From: Streptococcus sp. HF-1907
Lineage (GTDB): Bacteria; Bacillota; Bacilli; Lactobacillales; Streptococcaceae
Direction of reading: 5' to 3'
Assembly (NCBI RefSeq): GCF_015594605.1
Contig: NZ_JADNQT010000001.1
Span: 62,001 to 126,000 of the forward strand
Length of the DNA stretch: 64,000 nt
In this document: piece after piece, positions 45,842 to 54,580 of the stretch
Numbering within the stretch: the stretch's first letter is position 1
Layout: each line of letters starts with the position of its first letter
The notes under the pieces: generated by a model
The model's input: the letters and a program-made list of their open reading frames with translations, nothing else
Databases searched by the model: none
Told to the model about the DNA's origin: nothing
Program-made: the position numbers and the translations under genes

Positions 45842-47495
45842 ACTTATGCGCGTAAGTAAAGTCAACGTTTAGACCAGTAGAGTTACGAACAAGTCCCTTG
45901 ATGCTTGGGTTTTGCAAACCTTTTTTACCAAGATAGTAAATTGGGTTGTAGTAAGCTTGGTCGTAAAGAGCTTTTTCAGCAGCCTTGTAATCATCTGCAG
46001 CAGCATCTGTATCTAGAGCGTCTGTTGTGATTGCTTTAGTGTAGGCAGTATCGTAGTCAGAACTTGAGAATTTACCATAGTTGTATGATGATGTGGTCGT
46101 AAACAATCCGTAGAATGTTGAGCCTTCTGGATAGTCACCAGCCCATGAGAATAGGATAACATCGAAGTTCTCATTTTTAGCATCTTCCAAACGTTGTTTA
46201 AAGGTTACAAATTTTTCTTCAACAGTTAAGCCTGGTAAAGCAGATTCCCAAGTTGATTTGATGTAGTCAACAGTGTTTTTAGCTGCTGGAGAATCCGAGT
46301 CAGCTGTGATTGTGATTTTAAGGTCAGATTGACCGACTTCAGCAAGGCCTTCCTTGAAGAGTTTTGCTGCCTCTTTAGCATCATAACTGTAACCTGGTGC
46401 AACATATTTCGCCAAATCTGTACCATCTGTTAACTTAGCTAACTTAGCTGGTGCAAGGGATTCTGCTGGTTTAGAACCAGTATCAACTGCAGCTTTAACA
46501 ATACCTTTGCGGTTTGTTGCCAGATTGAGCGCTTGACGAACTTTTGTATTTGTCAAAGCTTTTACAGAACCGGTTTGGTTGTAGAGAACATAGGTTGTAC
46601 GAGCATCTGAAGCATCGATGACATCCTTGTTGTTTTTATTAGCGTTGTAGATAGCAGAAGTTCCTGAAATTTCAGCAAAGTCGAGCTGTCCTTGTTTGTA
46701 CATTTGAACGGCTGTATCTGGCTTTTTAACCGTTTGGATATTGACGGCGTCATTTTTTACATTTTTAGCATCCCAATAGTATTTATTTTTAACTAGTTTG
46801 AAAGTACCATTTGACCCGTTCCAACCTTTGATGGTATAAGGTCCTGAGTACAATTGATACTTAGATGCTGTACCGTAATTTTTACCTGTTTTTTCAACAT
46901 AGGCTTTTTTCTGTGGCATAAAGTTAGAGAAAGCCAAGAAATATTTGAACTGTGGGCTAGGACTTGTCAAAGTAAAGGTGATTTTATTACCATTAGCCTT
47001 AACACCTAGCTGGCTCAAATCTTTAATGTCACCAGAGTTAATCTTGTCAGCATTCAACAAATGTGATTCTGTTGCTAAATAAGCGTATTCAGACGCTGTT
47101 GCGGGGTCAACAATACGTTGCCATGAGTAAACAAAATCTTCAGCAGTTAACTTGCTTCCATCTGACCATTTTAGGTTGTCTCGTAGAGTTGCTGTGTAGG
47201 TAAGACCGTCTGATGACACATCAACTGATTTAGCCAAGTCAGGCTTTGGAACACCATCTTTATTAATACGTAGTAGGTTACTTCCAGAATTTCCAATGGC
47301 GATATTAGAATAAGCATCGGTATTTTTAGAAATGTCCAAAGTGATGATTTCAGTCGGTGTGTACCAGTTGATTTCGTTTTTATTTGCGCTAGCGGAATTG
47401 CTGTTATTGCCACAAGCTGCGAGTAACAAACCAGCAGAAAGAGCGGCTAAGCCTAAACCTGAATATTTTACCGTTTTAGAATGAAAAGTAGTCAT
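45840..47495 (-). CDS. Orphan oligopeptide-binding lipoprotein (OppA family)
   Basis: 551 aa. Lipoprotein signal with LLAAC and lipidated Cys28, then a type 5 solute-binding domain (ITLDISKNTDAYS, DFVYSWQRIVDPATASEY, FYGLFTTTSSYNYGKF). No permease or ATPase genes are adjacent, so it probably supplies peptides to an Opp/Ami transporter encoded elsewhere, like AliA/AliB. RBS GGAGG 7 bases before the ATG. Its promoter has an extended -10 and a CodY-like box upstream. Confidence 0.9.
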   Translation of the reverse strand: MTTFHSKTVKYSGLGLAALSAGLLLAACGNNSNSASANKNEINWYTPTEIITLDISKNTDAYSNIAIGNSGSNLLRINKDGVPKPDLAKSVDVSSDGLTYTATLRDNLKWSDGSKLTAEDFVYSWQRIVDPATASEYAYLATESHLLNADKINSGDIKDLSQLGVKANGNKITFTLTSPSPQFKYFLAFSNFMPQKKAYVEKTGKNYGTASKYQLYSGPYTIKGWNGSNGTFKLVKNKYYWDAKNVKNDAVNIQTVKKPDTAVQMYKQGQLDFAEISGTSAIYNANKNNKDVIDASDARTTYVLYNQTGSVKALTNTKVRQALNLATNRKGIVKAAVDTGSKPAESLAPAKLAKLTDGTDLAKYVAPGYSYDAKEAAKLFKEGLAEVGQSDLKITITADSDSPAAKNTVDYIKSTWESALPGLTVEEKFVTFKQRLEDAKNENFDVILFSWAGDYPEGSTFYGLFTTTSSYNYGKFSSSDYDTAYTKAITTDALDTDAAADDYKAAEKALYDQAYYNPIYYLGKKGLQNPSIKGLVRNSTGLNVDFTYAHK

Positions 47496-47538
47496 TTTAA
47501 AACCTCCTTCAAAATCTCTTTTTTCATATGATAGGGGT

Positions 47539-47593
47539 ATTATATCAAAAAAGAGAAAGCAATTAAAGAGGGATTCCGAAAATTCTGAAATTA
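47539..47593 (-). promoter_or_regulatory. Promoter of the OppA-type gene with candidate CodY box
   Basis: Minus-strand extended -10 TGATATAAT (47547-47539). AAAATTCTGAAATTA at 47579-47593 matches 11 of 15 bases of the CodY consensus AATTTTCWGAAAATT. CodY often controls peptide uptake, but this match is modest. Confidence 0.4.
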
Positions 47594-47757
47594 TTTTTTA
47601 TTTAAAAATACGAATTATAATTCAATGACCATTTTATCAAAGATAAGTGAAGTTTTTATTTATCAGTTATTTAATTGAAAAGTAAAAAATATTGTCTCTT
47701 GGTCGAGCTAATAAAAATGTAACCTGCATAAGTCCGACCACCAAACCAACTTCATAC

Positions 47758-47788
47758 ATCTTTCCGAAAAACTGTAATTTTCTTGAAA
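47758..47788 (+). other. difSL chromosome-dimer resolution site
   Basis: The 31 bases beginning ATCTTTCCGAAAAAC and ending TAATTTTCTTGAAA match the XerS-type dif site of streptococci and lactococci as I know it. Position fits: about 55 bp before xerS. It marks the replication terminus, and gene orientation changes near it. Confidence 0.85.
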
Positions 47789-47802
47789 GAAAGATATAGG
47801 TA

Positions 47803-47811
47803 TGATATACT
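47803..47811 (+). promoter_or_regulatory. xerS extended -10 promoter
   Basis: TGATATACT, 33 bases before the xerS ATG and 15 bases downstream of difSL, so XerS bound at dif could occlude it. Confidence 0.55.
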
Positions 47812-47843
47812 TCTATTATAGAAATCTATGGAGAAAAATACAG

Positions 47844-48914
47844 ATGAAACGTGAATTATTACTCGAAAAAATTGACCAGCTCAAAGAAATCATGCCTTGG
47901 TATGTTTTGGATTACTATCAGTCAAAATTATCGGTGCCTTATAGCTTTACGACGCTTTATGAATACCTCAAGGAATATCGTCGTTTTTTGGAATGGCTGA
48001 TTGATTCTGGCATCTCGGATGCTGGAAAAATTGCTGACGTTGATTTGGAGACGCTGGAAAATCTGTCTAAGAAAGACATGGAATCTTTCGTTTTGTATTT
48101 GAGAGAACGTCCTTTGCTGAATGCTAACACAACGCAAAACGGGGTTTCACAGACAACCATCAATCGGACTTTGTCAGCTTTATCTAGTCTTTTCAAATAT
48201 CTTACCGAGGAGGTTGAAAATACTGATGGTGAGCCTTATTTTTACCGAAATGTCATGAAAAAAATAGCAACCAAGAAGAAAAAAGAAACCTTGGCTGCAC
48301 GTGCTGAAAATATTAAACAAAAACTCTTCTTAGGTGATGAAACCATGGAGTTCTTGGAGTATATCGATTGTGAGTATGAAAACAAGCTCTCTAAACGCGC
48401 CCTGTCATCTTTCAAGAAAAATAAGGAACGCGATTTAGCCATTGTGGCACTACTTCTCGCTTCTGGCGTTCGTCTGTCCGAGGCTGTCAATCTGGATGTG
48501 AAAGACTTGCATATGAATATGATGGTTATCGATGTTACCAGAAAAGGTGGCAAACGTGATTCGGTCAACGTTGCCGGCTTTGCCAAGCCCTATCTGGAAA
48601 ACTACCTCAGCATCCGAAAAGCCCGTTACAAGGCTGAAAAGCAGGATGTTGCCCTCTTTCTATCCGAATACCGTGGTGTTCCCAATCGCATGGATGCTTC
48701 TTCTATTGAAAAAATGGTTGGCAAATATTCGCAGGACTTCAAGCTTCGTGTGACCCCGCACAAGCTCCGCCACACCCTTGCTACCCGTCTCTACGACGCG
48801 ACTAAATCGCAGGTACTGGTCAGCCATCAGCTCGGCCATGCTTCCACCCAAGTCACCGACCTCTATACCCATATCGTCAACGATGAGCAAAAGAATGCTC
48901 TCGATAAGCTCTAA
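47844..48914 (+). CDS. xerS: Tyrosine recombinase XerS
   Basis: 356 aa, exactly the family length, from ATG 47844 (GGAGA upstream); the frame from 47802 covers the promoter. It resolves chromosome dimers at difSL, replacing the XerC/XerD pair, with FtsK help. SAM-like core-binding domain (about 15-150) and catalytic domain with Arg210, Lys234, His306, Arg309, His332 and nucleophile Tyr341. Adjacent to its site, as in other streptococci. Confidence 0.95.
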   Translation: MKRELLLEKIDQLKEIMPWYVLDYYQSKLSVPYSFTTLYEYLKEYRRFLEWLIDSGISDAGKIADVDLETLENLSKKDMESFVLYLRERPLLNANTTQNGVSQTTINRTLSALSSLFKYLTEEVENTDGEPYFYRNVMKKIATKKKKETLAARAENIKQKLFLGDETMEFLEYIDCEYENKLSKRALSSFKKNKERDLAIVALLLASGVRLSEAVNLDVKDLHMNMMVIDVTRKGGKRDSVNVAGFAKPYLENYLSIRKARYKAEKQDVALFLSEYRGVPNRMDASSIEKMVGKYSQDFKLRVTPHKLRHTLATRLYDATKSQVLVSHQLGHASTQVTDLYTHIVNDEQKNALDKL

Positions 48915-49865
48915 TCAGCGCAACGATTTTTGAAGAATGCTGACGCTCGTCCCTTGCCCAACTCGGCTTTGAACTTGAATAGTGAGGTTAAGCTGGTCCA
49001 GCACTTGTTTAGTCATGTAAAGTCCAAGTCCAGTCGCCTTCTTGTCCTCGTGACCGTTGTAGCCAGTGAAGCCCTCCTCAAAAATACGAGGCAGGTCTTC
49101 TTCCAAAATGCCAATCCCCTTGTCAGCAATCACAATACTGCTATCCGTCATGCGGATGTTCAGACTCGACTGAGGGTTAGAGTATTTGACGGCGTTGTCT
49201 AGGATTTGTGAAATAGCAAAGCTGAGCCATTTTTTATCGGTCTTTAGGAGCCATTCTCCCTCAATATCAATGGATAGGTGCTTAACCAGAAAGGCGATGC
49301 GGTACTTCTTGACCAAATCGGTGACAATCTCACGGACGGAGCATTCTTCAAAACGAAAATCGTCCTTGTTTTGATTAAATTTGAGATAGGTCAAGAGTGT
49401 GTCAATGTAATTGCCCAAACGTAGGAGCTGCTGGCGCACTTCTCGGCTGTCCATCTGGTCAGTCTGTGCCATGAGAGAGAGGGCAGATAGGGGCACCTTC
49501 ATCTGATGAGACCACATCTTGATGAGGTCCTGCTGCTGCTTCAACTGCTCCTTGATGTCTGACAGCAACTGATTATCACTGTCTTTCAGATGACTAATGA
49601 GCTGCTGGTAGACCAACTCCGACGGTGAATGGAGCTCTGCCAATTCGTCAAGATAGATAAAATCGTGAAGTATCTGCATCTTCTTCCTGAATTTGATAAA
49701 AAACGCCATGCTAATCATGATTAGAAATGTCAGATTAAAGAGGATACTCATGCCAAAATAGGACATGGGCAGGCGGTAAAGGTAAAAGGTCAGCCAGTAG
49801 GTCCCCGACATGACCAGATAGGTCAGATACCAAGCTCGGTATTCAATCAAAAACGTCCAAATCAT
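48915..49865 (-). CDS. nsrK: Histidine kinase of the nisin-resistance operon (BceS/NsrK type)
   Basis: 316 aa. Two close N-terminal helices (about 14-31 and 38-57) with almost no extracellular loop, the mark of intramembrane-sensing BceS-like kinases that sense through their transporter. Phosphorylated His120 in WSHQMKVPLSAL, then N box, DKGIGI and GLGLYMTKQ. Overlaps nsrR by 4 bases (ATGA). The gene ends next to xerS with no space, convergent. GC content looks higher than in neighbouring core genes. Confidence 0.88.
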   Translation of the reverse strand: MIWTFLIEYRAWYLTYLVMSGTYWLTFYLYRLPMSYFGMSILFNLTFLIMISMAFFIKFRKKMQILHDFIYLDELAELHSPSELVYQQLISHLKDSDNQLLSDIKEQLKQQQDLIKMWSHQMKVPLSALSLMAQTDQMDSREVRQQLLRLGNYIDTLLTYLKFNQNKDDFRFEECSVREIVTDLVKKYRIAFLVKHLSIDIEGEWLLKTDKKWLSFAISQILDNAVKYSNPQSSLNIRMTDSSIVIADKGIGILEEDLPRIFEEGFTGYNGHEDKKATGLGLYMTKQVLDQLNLTIQVQSRVGQGTSVSILQKSLR

Positions 49866-50527
49866 TTGAGTAGGTAGCCAACTCCTCTCACGGTATGAAT
49901 GCGGTCAAAGCCCAGTGGCATGACCTTCTTGCGTAGGCGAGTCATGTTGACGCTGAGGGTGTTTTGGTCGATAAAACTCTCATTTTCCCAGAGTTTCTCC
50001 AGCAAGTCTTCCTTGGAGACCACTTGATTGATGTGGGCAAAGAGAATGGTCAGAATCTTGTTCTCCGTTGGCGACAAGGTGACCCGCTCAGCCCCATTTG
50101 ACAAGACCCCATCACGACTAAGGCTAAACTGGTCCAAATGGTACTCGTCGGTGACAAACTGCTGGACGCGTCGCAAGAAGGCTGAAATCTTGGCGTCTAG
50201 GATAGTCAGTGAGAAGGGCTTAGAAATAAAGTCGTCGCCACCCATGTTGAGCGCCATGACCATATCCATCTCGTCGTCGCTGGACGAAATGAAAATAATA
50301 GGCATAGTGGACTGCTTGCGAATCTGAGTCGTCCAGTAAAAGCCATTAAAATAGGGAAGCGTAATGTCCATGAGGATGAGGTCGGGCTTGAGCGCCTCCG
50401 CTTCTCTGCTGATATTGCGAAAATTGCTGACGCTAGCCACCTGATAAGTCTTAGACAGGTGGTTTTTTAGGAGGTCAACGATGGTCTCGTCGTCCTCAAC
50501 GATATAAATCATTTCCTTTTTCATCAT
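49862..50527 (-). CDS. nsrR: Response regulator of the nisin-resistance operon (BceR/NsrR type)
   Basis: 221 aa OmpR-type regulator: VEDD, phospho-acceptor Asp54 in ILMDITLP, KPFSLTILDAKI, C-terminal winged helix (SPTENKILTILFAHINQVVSKEDLL; SVNMTRLRKKV; VRGVGYLL). Expected to activate the nsr transporter genes. No Shine-Dalgarno; a TGGTAAAAT element ends 7 bases before the ATG right after a terminator hairpin, so it may be transcribed separately as a leaderless mRNA. Confidence 0.88.
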   Translation of the reverse strand: MMKKEMIYIVEDDETIVDLLKNHLSKTYQVASVSNFRNISREAEALKPDLILMDITLPYFNGFYWTTQIRKQSTMPIIFISSSDDEMDMVMALNMGGDDFISKPFSLTILDAKISAFLRRVQQFVTDEYHLDQFSLSRDGVLSNGAERVTLSPTENKILTILFAHINQVVSKEDLLEKLWENESFIDQNTLSVNMTRLRKKVMPLGFDRIHTVRGVGYLLK

Positions 50528-50533
50528 AAATTC

Positions 50534-50566
50534 ATTTTACCAAAAAAGTGGCGAAAAATCGCCACT
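50534..50566 (-). terminator. Internal terminator followed by nsrR promoter
   Basis: Minus-strand stem AGTGGCG / CGCCACT (50566-50547), loop ATTTTT, run of six T, then an extended -10 TGGTAAAAT (50542-50534). It separates nsrP from nsrRK, so the regulators are probably expressed from their own promoter plus some read-through. Confidence 0.75.
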
Positions 50567-50637
50567 CAGTCTGCCTTTCAAAAGGATAGTTAGAAACGAA
50601 GGGTAATAAGAAGTGCCTCTGTCTATCGTTCGTTTTT

Positions 50638-50872
50638 TTAGGTTAATGCACCGTGTGTCTCTCATCAGAACCGAAGGTCGTTCTTATCAGTTCGCCGTGC
50701 AACTGACGAGTTTCGTTCAGATTGAGGTCAGTGCATCGTGTATCTGGACTGTCCGACGTATCATTCTAGTCAATGCACAGTGCGTTTGGATTGTTCAACA
50801 TGTCATTCTGGAAATTCCTCGGGGGTTTTGCTTGTCCGACATGTGGTTCTGGTCAATTCCCCGAGGGACTGA
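50638..50872. repeat. Degenerate 41-44-bp tandem repeats in the nsrP-nsrR gap
   Basis: About five units on the minus strand, each starting near TGACCAGAA. The three units nearest nsrP share a 9-bp palindrome of form TGTYGRACA or close to it (TGTCGGACA, TGTTGAACA, CGTCGGACA) at equal spacing. Two further units toward nsrR are more diverged. CCTCGGGG (50817-50824) pairs with CCCCGAGG (50859-50866) around one unit. The region is more GC-rich than its surroundings and has no convincing gene. Confidence 0.6.
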
Positions 50873-50873
50873 A

Positions 50874-52889
50874 CTATCTTTCGATAATTTTATAGTAAGT
50901 TCTGCTGGTTAGCTTGTAGATACCGAAGTAAATGAGCAAGATAGCAAGGATTGTCACTGCGCTGACGGTATAGATGAGGTTGTCGCTTTGGACGCCGAAA
51001 GCATAGAGTAGGGATTTTAAAATCGGCAAAGCGAAGATAAAGTGAAGGATAGCCATGGCTAAAGGTAGAAAGAAAACAAAGATAATTTGTGAATTGATAG
51101 TCTTCTTGATCTGCTTGAGGCTCATCCCAACTTCCTGCAAAATCCTGTAAGATTCCTTGTCCTGCTCGCCCTCAGACAGTTGTTTGTAGTAGATAATCAA
51201 GGCTGCGCCCAGTAGGAAGGAACCCCCTAGAAGAAAACCAACAAAGAGGAAGCCACCGGTCATCTTGAGAAACTCCTCACGGCTGTTTTCTTGGTTGTAA
51301 TAGATGATAGCTCCGCCATTTTCGTCTGAAGCGATAGTTCCATTGCTCTTGCTAGCAATCTTGAGGAATTTCGCTTCCTTAGCTTTACTTAGGTCACCGA
51401 AAACCACACTCGTTTGTGAAGCTTGTAACTGAACTTGTTGTTTATAGCTAGCCAATAAGTCCGAAGCCACCTGACTGTTAGCAACGACAATCATCATTGC
51501 CCCTGGCAAACCTGTATTATTGCCGCGCATATGATTAGCTGTCTTGATTTGGTAAACATTTTGATAATCTTTGCCTAACCAAGATAAGGTTTTGAAGGCT
51601 TGAGGATGTGTGTTGTCGTAGTAATAGACTGCCACTTGATTTTCTGACAAGTTTGGTAGTTTATTACCTAGATTTTTGAAATCGTCTTGAGTGACGACTT
51701 GTAGAGCTGTCATATTAGAGTCCTTCTTAAGAAGAGCCTTTTTATTACCGAGAGATTGATTCTCAAGGGCTAAGGTTTGATGAGATTTCTTTGAAAGATT
51801 GACACCGTAAGTATAGTAAGAATACCGCATGAGTGACTTGGCATCTTTTCCAAGAGGTTTTTCAATATAGTTCTTAATAAGTGCATCTGCTTCTTCTTTG
51901 CTAGTCGCATTAATGACTTCAAAAACAGAAGACTTAGGAAATTGGTCCTTAATAAGATTGTTAGTATTAGTATAAATGGCTACCGTTGAAAAAATGGTCA
52001 CAAAGGCCATGATGGCTAGCAGGGTGATGTTGGCAAGTCCTACCGCATTTTGCTTCATGCGGAAAATCATCTGCGAGGTATTGACGAAATGCTCAGGTTG
52101 GTAGAAGTATTTTTTATTTCTACGACGAGCCTTCAAATACCAGGTTGTAAAACTGATATAGAAAAGGTAAGTCCCAAAAATCACCGCCAAGATAGCTTGG
52201 AAGAATTTTACAATAGCTGCGAGAACATTACTATTGCCAGAAGAAAGTGACAAGTGATAACCGTAAGCAAGAGCAAGTAAAGCAAGAACCGCTAGGATAA
52301 GATTTCCCTTAGGCTCACGTTCGCCCTGACTTTGATTCTTAAAGAGGTTAAGGGCCGAAGTCCGCCCGAGCTTTTGGATATTGACAAGCTCAAGCCCCGC
52401 AAAGATAACAGCGAAAAGACCGGTATTGATGAAAAATGGCTGAGCTGTCAGTGAAAAGTGCAAGTCCCTGTAGTTGATGATGTTGACGAAAATCAGATAG
52501 AAGAAATTCGAGAAAATACCACTAAAGACGACACCCAGAAGAACGGTAATCACATAGATAGCCAAGAGTTCAAGACTAGCCACGCGGATAATCTGACTCT
52601 TATTCATGCCAAGAATGTTATAGAGCCCGAACTCCTGATTACGCTGCTTGAGGAGAAAGTTGTAGCTGTAAAGACAGAGAATGGCTGTCAGGATAGCCAA
52701 GACAATGTAGGCCAGCCCTAAAGCCATTTGACCCGTCCCCATAGAAGCAGCCATAGGACTCATTCCCAGCAGGAGCGTGATATTACAGAAAACAAAGGTG
52801 GTCACACCCACGAGGAAAAATGGAGCAAAGTATTTGAAGGAATGCTTTAAATTGTTGAAAGCCAGTTTGAGGTAGAACATCCTACTCAC
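50874..52889 (-). CDS. nsrP: BceB-type ABC permease (NsrP)
   Basis: 671 aa, ten predicted helices in FtsX-like arrangement, with a large extracellular domain (about residues 310-540) between helices 7 and 8, the hallmark of BceB-type peptide-antibiotic permeases. It removes lantibiotics from their lipid II target and signals to the kinase. Overlaps nsrF by 8 bases. Confidence 0.88.
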   Translation of the reverse strand: MSRMFYLKLAFNNLKHSFKYFAPFFLVGVTTFVFCNITLLLGMSPMAASMGTGQMALGLAYIVLAILTAILCLYSYNFLLKQRNQEFGLYNILGMNKSQIIRVASLELLAIYVITVLLGVVFSGIFSNFFYLIFVNIINYRDLHFSLTAQPFFINTGLFAVIFAGLELVNIQKLGRTSALNLFKNQSQGEREPKGNLILAVLALLALAYGYHLSLSSGNSNVLAAIVKFFQAILAVIFGTYLFYISFTTWYLKARRRNKKYFYQPEHFVNTSQMIFRMKQNAVGLANITLLAIMAFVTIFSTVAIYTNTNNLIKDQFPKSSVFEVINATSKEEADALIKNYIEKPLGKDAKSLMRYSYYTYGVNLSKKSHQTLALENQSLGNKKALLKKDSNMTALQVVTQDDFKNLGNKLPNLSENQVAVYYYDNTHPQAFKTLSWLGKDYQNVYQIKTANHMRGNNTGLPGAMMIVVANSQVASDLLASYKQQVQLQASQTSVVFGDLSKAKEAKFLKIASKSNGTIASDENGGAIIYYNQENSREEFLKMTGGFLFVGFLLGGSFLLGAALIIYYKQLSEGEQDKESYRILQEVGMSLKQIKKTINSQIIFVFFLPLAMAILHFIFALPILKSLLYAFGVQSDNLIYTVSAVTILAILLIYFGIYKLTSRTYYKIIER

Positions 52890-53634
52890 CTCCTAACAGA
52901 GCTGTCATGGTCAATGAAATATCCTTGCTGAACTCTTGATTGGTCTTGTTACCACGGTAAATCTGGTGGAAAATACGACCGTCTTTGATGAAGAGCACGC
53001 GCTTGGCATGACTGGCTGCATTGGCAGAGTGGGTTACCATGAGAATGGTTTGTCCGTCTGCATTGATGGTCTCAAAAAGATTGAGCAGGTCTTCCGAATT
53101 ACGATAGTCCAGCGCAGCCGTTGGTTCATCAGCCAGAAGAATCTGAGGATTGGTAATCAGACTGCGTGCGATGGCCACGCGCTGCTTTTGCCCACCAGAC
53201 AATTCAAAGGGGCGCTTTTCAAGCAAGTCTTGGATACGCAATTTTGGCGCGATAGCTTGCAGACGACTGTCCATTTCCTTGTAACCCTTGCGCGCTAAGA
53301 CCAGCGGCAGAAAAATATTATCTCTGACATTGAGCGTGTCGAGCAGATTGAAATCTTGGAAAACGAAGCCCAGATTTTTAAGACGAAAATCAGCTAGCTT
53401 ACTTTCCTTGATTTTGGTGATATCGTCCCCGTTTAAGAGGACAGACCCCTTGGTTGGCTTCTCCAAGGTTGCTAGGATATTGAGCAAGGTAGTCTTCCCT
53501 GAACCTGATTCCCCCATGATAGCGATGAATTCGCCCTCTTCGACTTTAAAGTCTACATCTTGCAGGGCATGGGTCACTTCCTTTGAAAAGCGCGTGCGAA
53601 AAACTTTCTCTAAATGATTGATTTCTAGTAACAT
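52882..53634 (-). CDS. nsrF: BceA-type ABC ATPase (NsrF)
   Basis: 250 aa. Walker A GESGSGKT (41-48), Q loop FQDFNLLD, signature LSGGQKQRV, Walker B ILLADEPTAALD, switch His in VTHSANAASHA. ATPase for NsrP. RBS AAAGGAG. A TATAAT at 53657-53652, at the end of nsr, could give it a second start. Confidence 0.9.
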   Translation of the reverse strand: MLLEINHLEKVFRTRFSKEVTHALQDVDFKVEEGEFIAIMGESGSGKTTLLNILATLEKPTKGSVLLNGDDITKIKESKLADFRLKNLGFVFQDFNLLDTLNVRDNIFLPLVLARKGYKEMDSRLQAIAPKLRIQDLLEKRPFELSGGQKQRVAIARSLITNPQILLADEPTAALDYRNSEDLLNLFETINADGQTILMVTHSANAASHAKRVLFIKDGRIFHQIYRGNKTNQEFSKDISLTMTALLGGE

Positions 53635-53659
53635 AATTTTCTCCTTTTTCTATTATAAC

Positions 53660-54580
53660 TTATTTTAGAGTTTGCGTAAGCCAAGATTGGGTTTGGGTTA
53701 GAGCGTCGTCTGTTCCCACATCTGGTTGGATAGCCTGGTTCTCGTAAACCTTACCAGAGCGAGCAATGACACGTCCAGTTGTTAATTGGAGCAAGGCACC
53801 ATCATAAAGTCTGACTACCGTGTTGCAGGTCGTATAGCCAGCTGATGGCTTGCCAAAGATTTTGACATTGTCTAGACCTTGAAAAGCAAGGGCAGTCATT
53901 TCAGCCGATGAAGCCGTTTGGTCATTGATTATCAGAGCCACAGGAACCTTGATTTTCTCTATCTTCTCGGGTAAGTCGACGGTTCTTTTATTACCATCCC
54001 TATCTTCAAAAGTGAATAGTGTGTCATCAGGTAAAAGTCTGGACAGACCAGAAAGCATAGGCATCGTATTGCCACCATGGTTATCCGCAAGGTCAACGAT
54101 GACAGCCTTGAAATTCTCCTTAGCCAAAGCGCTATCTAAAATCTTGATATAGTTTCTATTATTGTTTGAATCGCCAAAAGTATGTGTCGGCACTTTCAAA
54201 TATAAAATATTACTGTCGACTAGCTTGGTTTGCGGAAGCTGATTCTCACGAACATCTTCATTTGCTTGGTTAGCAAAGATAAAATCTGAATGCTTGCCTC
54301 CAGCAACTTTGACCAATTTCTCTAAAGTATCGTAGGTATCTTTGTAAGTCTTGGCAGACTTAATTTGTCTGATTGCCTTTGCTTCTTCTCGATCCCACTT
54401 CTCTCCTTGAGCATAGAGTCCAAGTTTTTCCATGCGGCTGATAGCAAACTTACCATAAGCCTGCGGAGACGGAGGGAGAATCCAGACCCCAAAATTAGGT
54501 CCGTAACGATAAAGTCCATAGCAAAGCAGTGACAGAAAAACTATTCCGATAACAGCTAATATTTTCAAAACATTCTTCAT
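53660..54580 (-). CDS. nsr: Nisin resistance protease NSR (S41 family)
   Basis: 306 aa. N-terminal signal anchor (about 5-23), then an S41 tail-specific-protease fold. Predicted catalytic pair: His97 in GGKHSDF and Ser225 in NDQTASSAEMTALAF, as in S. agalactiae NSR, which cuts the last residues from nisin at the cell surface. Identification rests on these motifs plus context: nsr with a BceAB-type transporter and two-component genes is the nisin-resistance operon layout. Actual lantibiotic specificity is not proven. Start overlaps the stop of the 48-aa gene. Confidence 0.85.
   Translation of the reverse strand: MKNVLKILAVIGIVFLSLLCYGLYRYGPNFGVWILPPSPQAYGKFAISRMEKLGLYAQGEKWDREEAKAIRQIKSAKTYKDTYDTLEKLVKVAGGKHSDFIFANQANEDVRENQLPQTKLVDSNILYLKVPTHTFGDSNNNRNYIKILDSALAKENFKAVIVDLADNHGGNTMPMLSGLSRLLPDDTLFTFEDRDGNKRTVDLPEKIEKIKVPVALIINDQTASSAEMTALAFQGLDNVKIFGKPSAGYTTCNTVVRLYDGALLQLTTGRVIARSGKVYENQAIQPDVGTDDALTQTQSWLTQTLK

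Noticed and set aside
50613-50912. 99-aa plus-strand ORF over the repeat region
   Set aside because: It is open because the repeat unit is close to 42 bp (14 codons). It overlaps the nsrP end, has no RBS, and its protein is a low-grade repeat rich in Trp/Cys/Ile.
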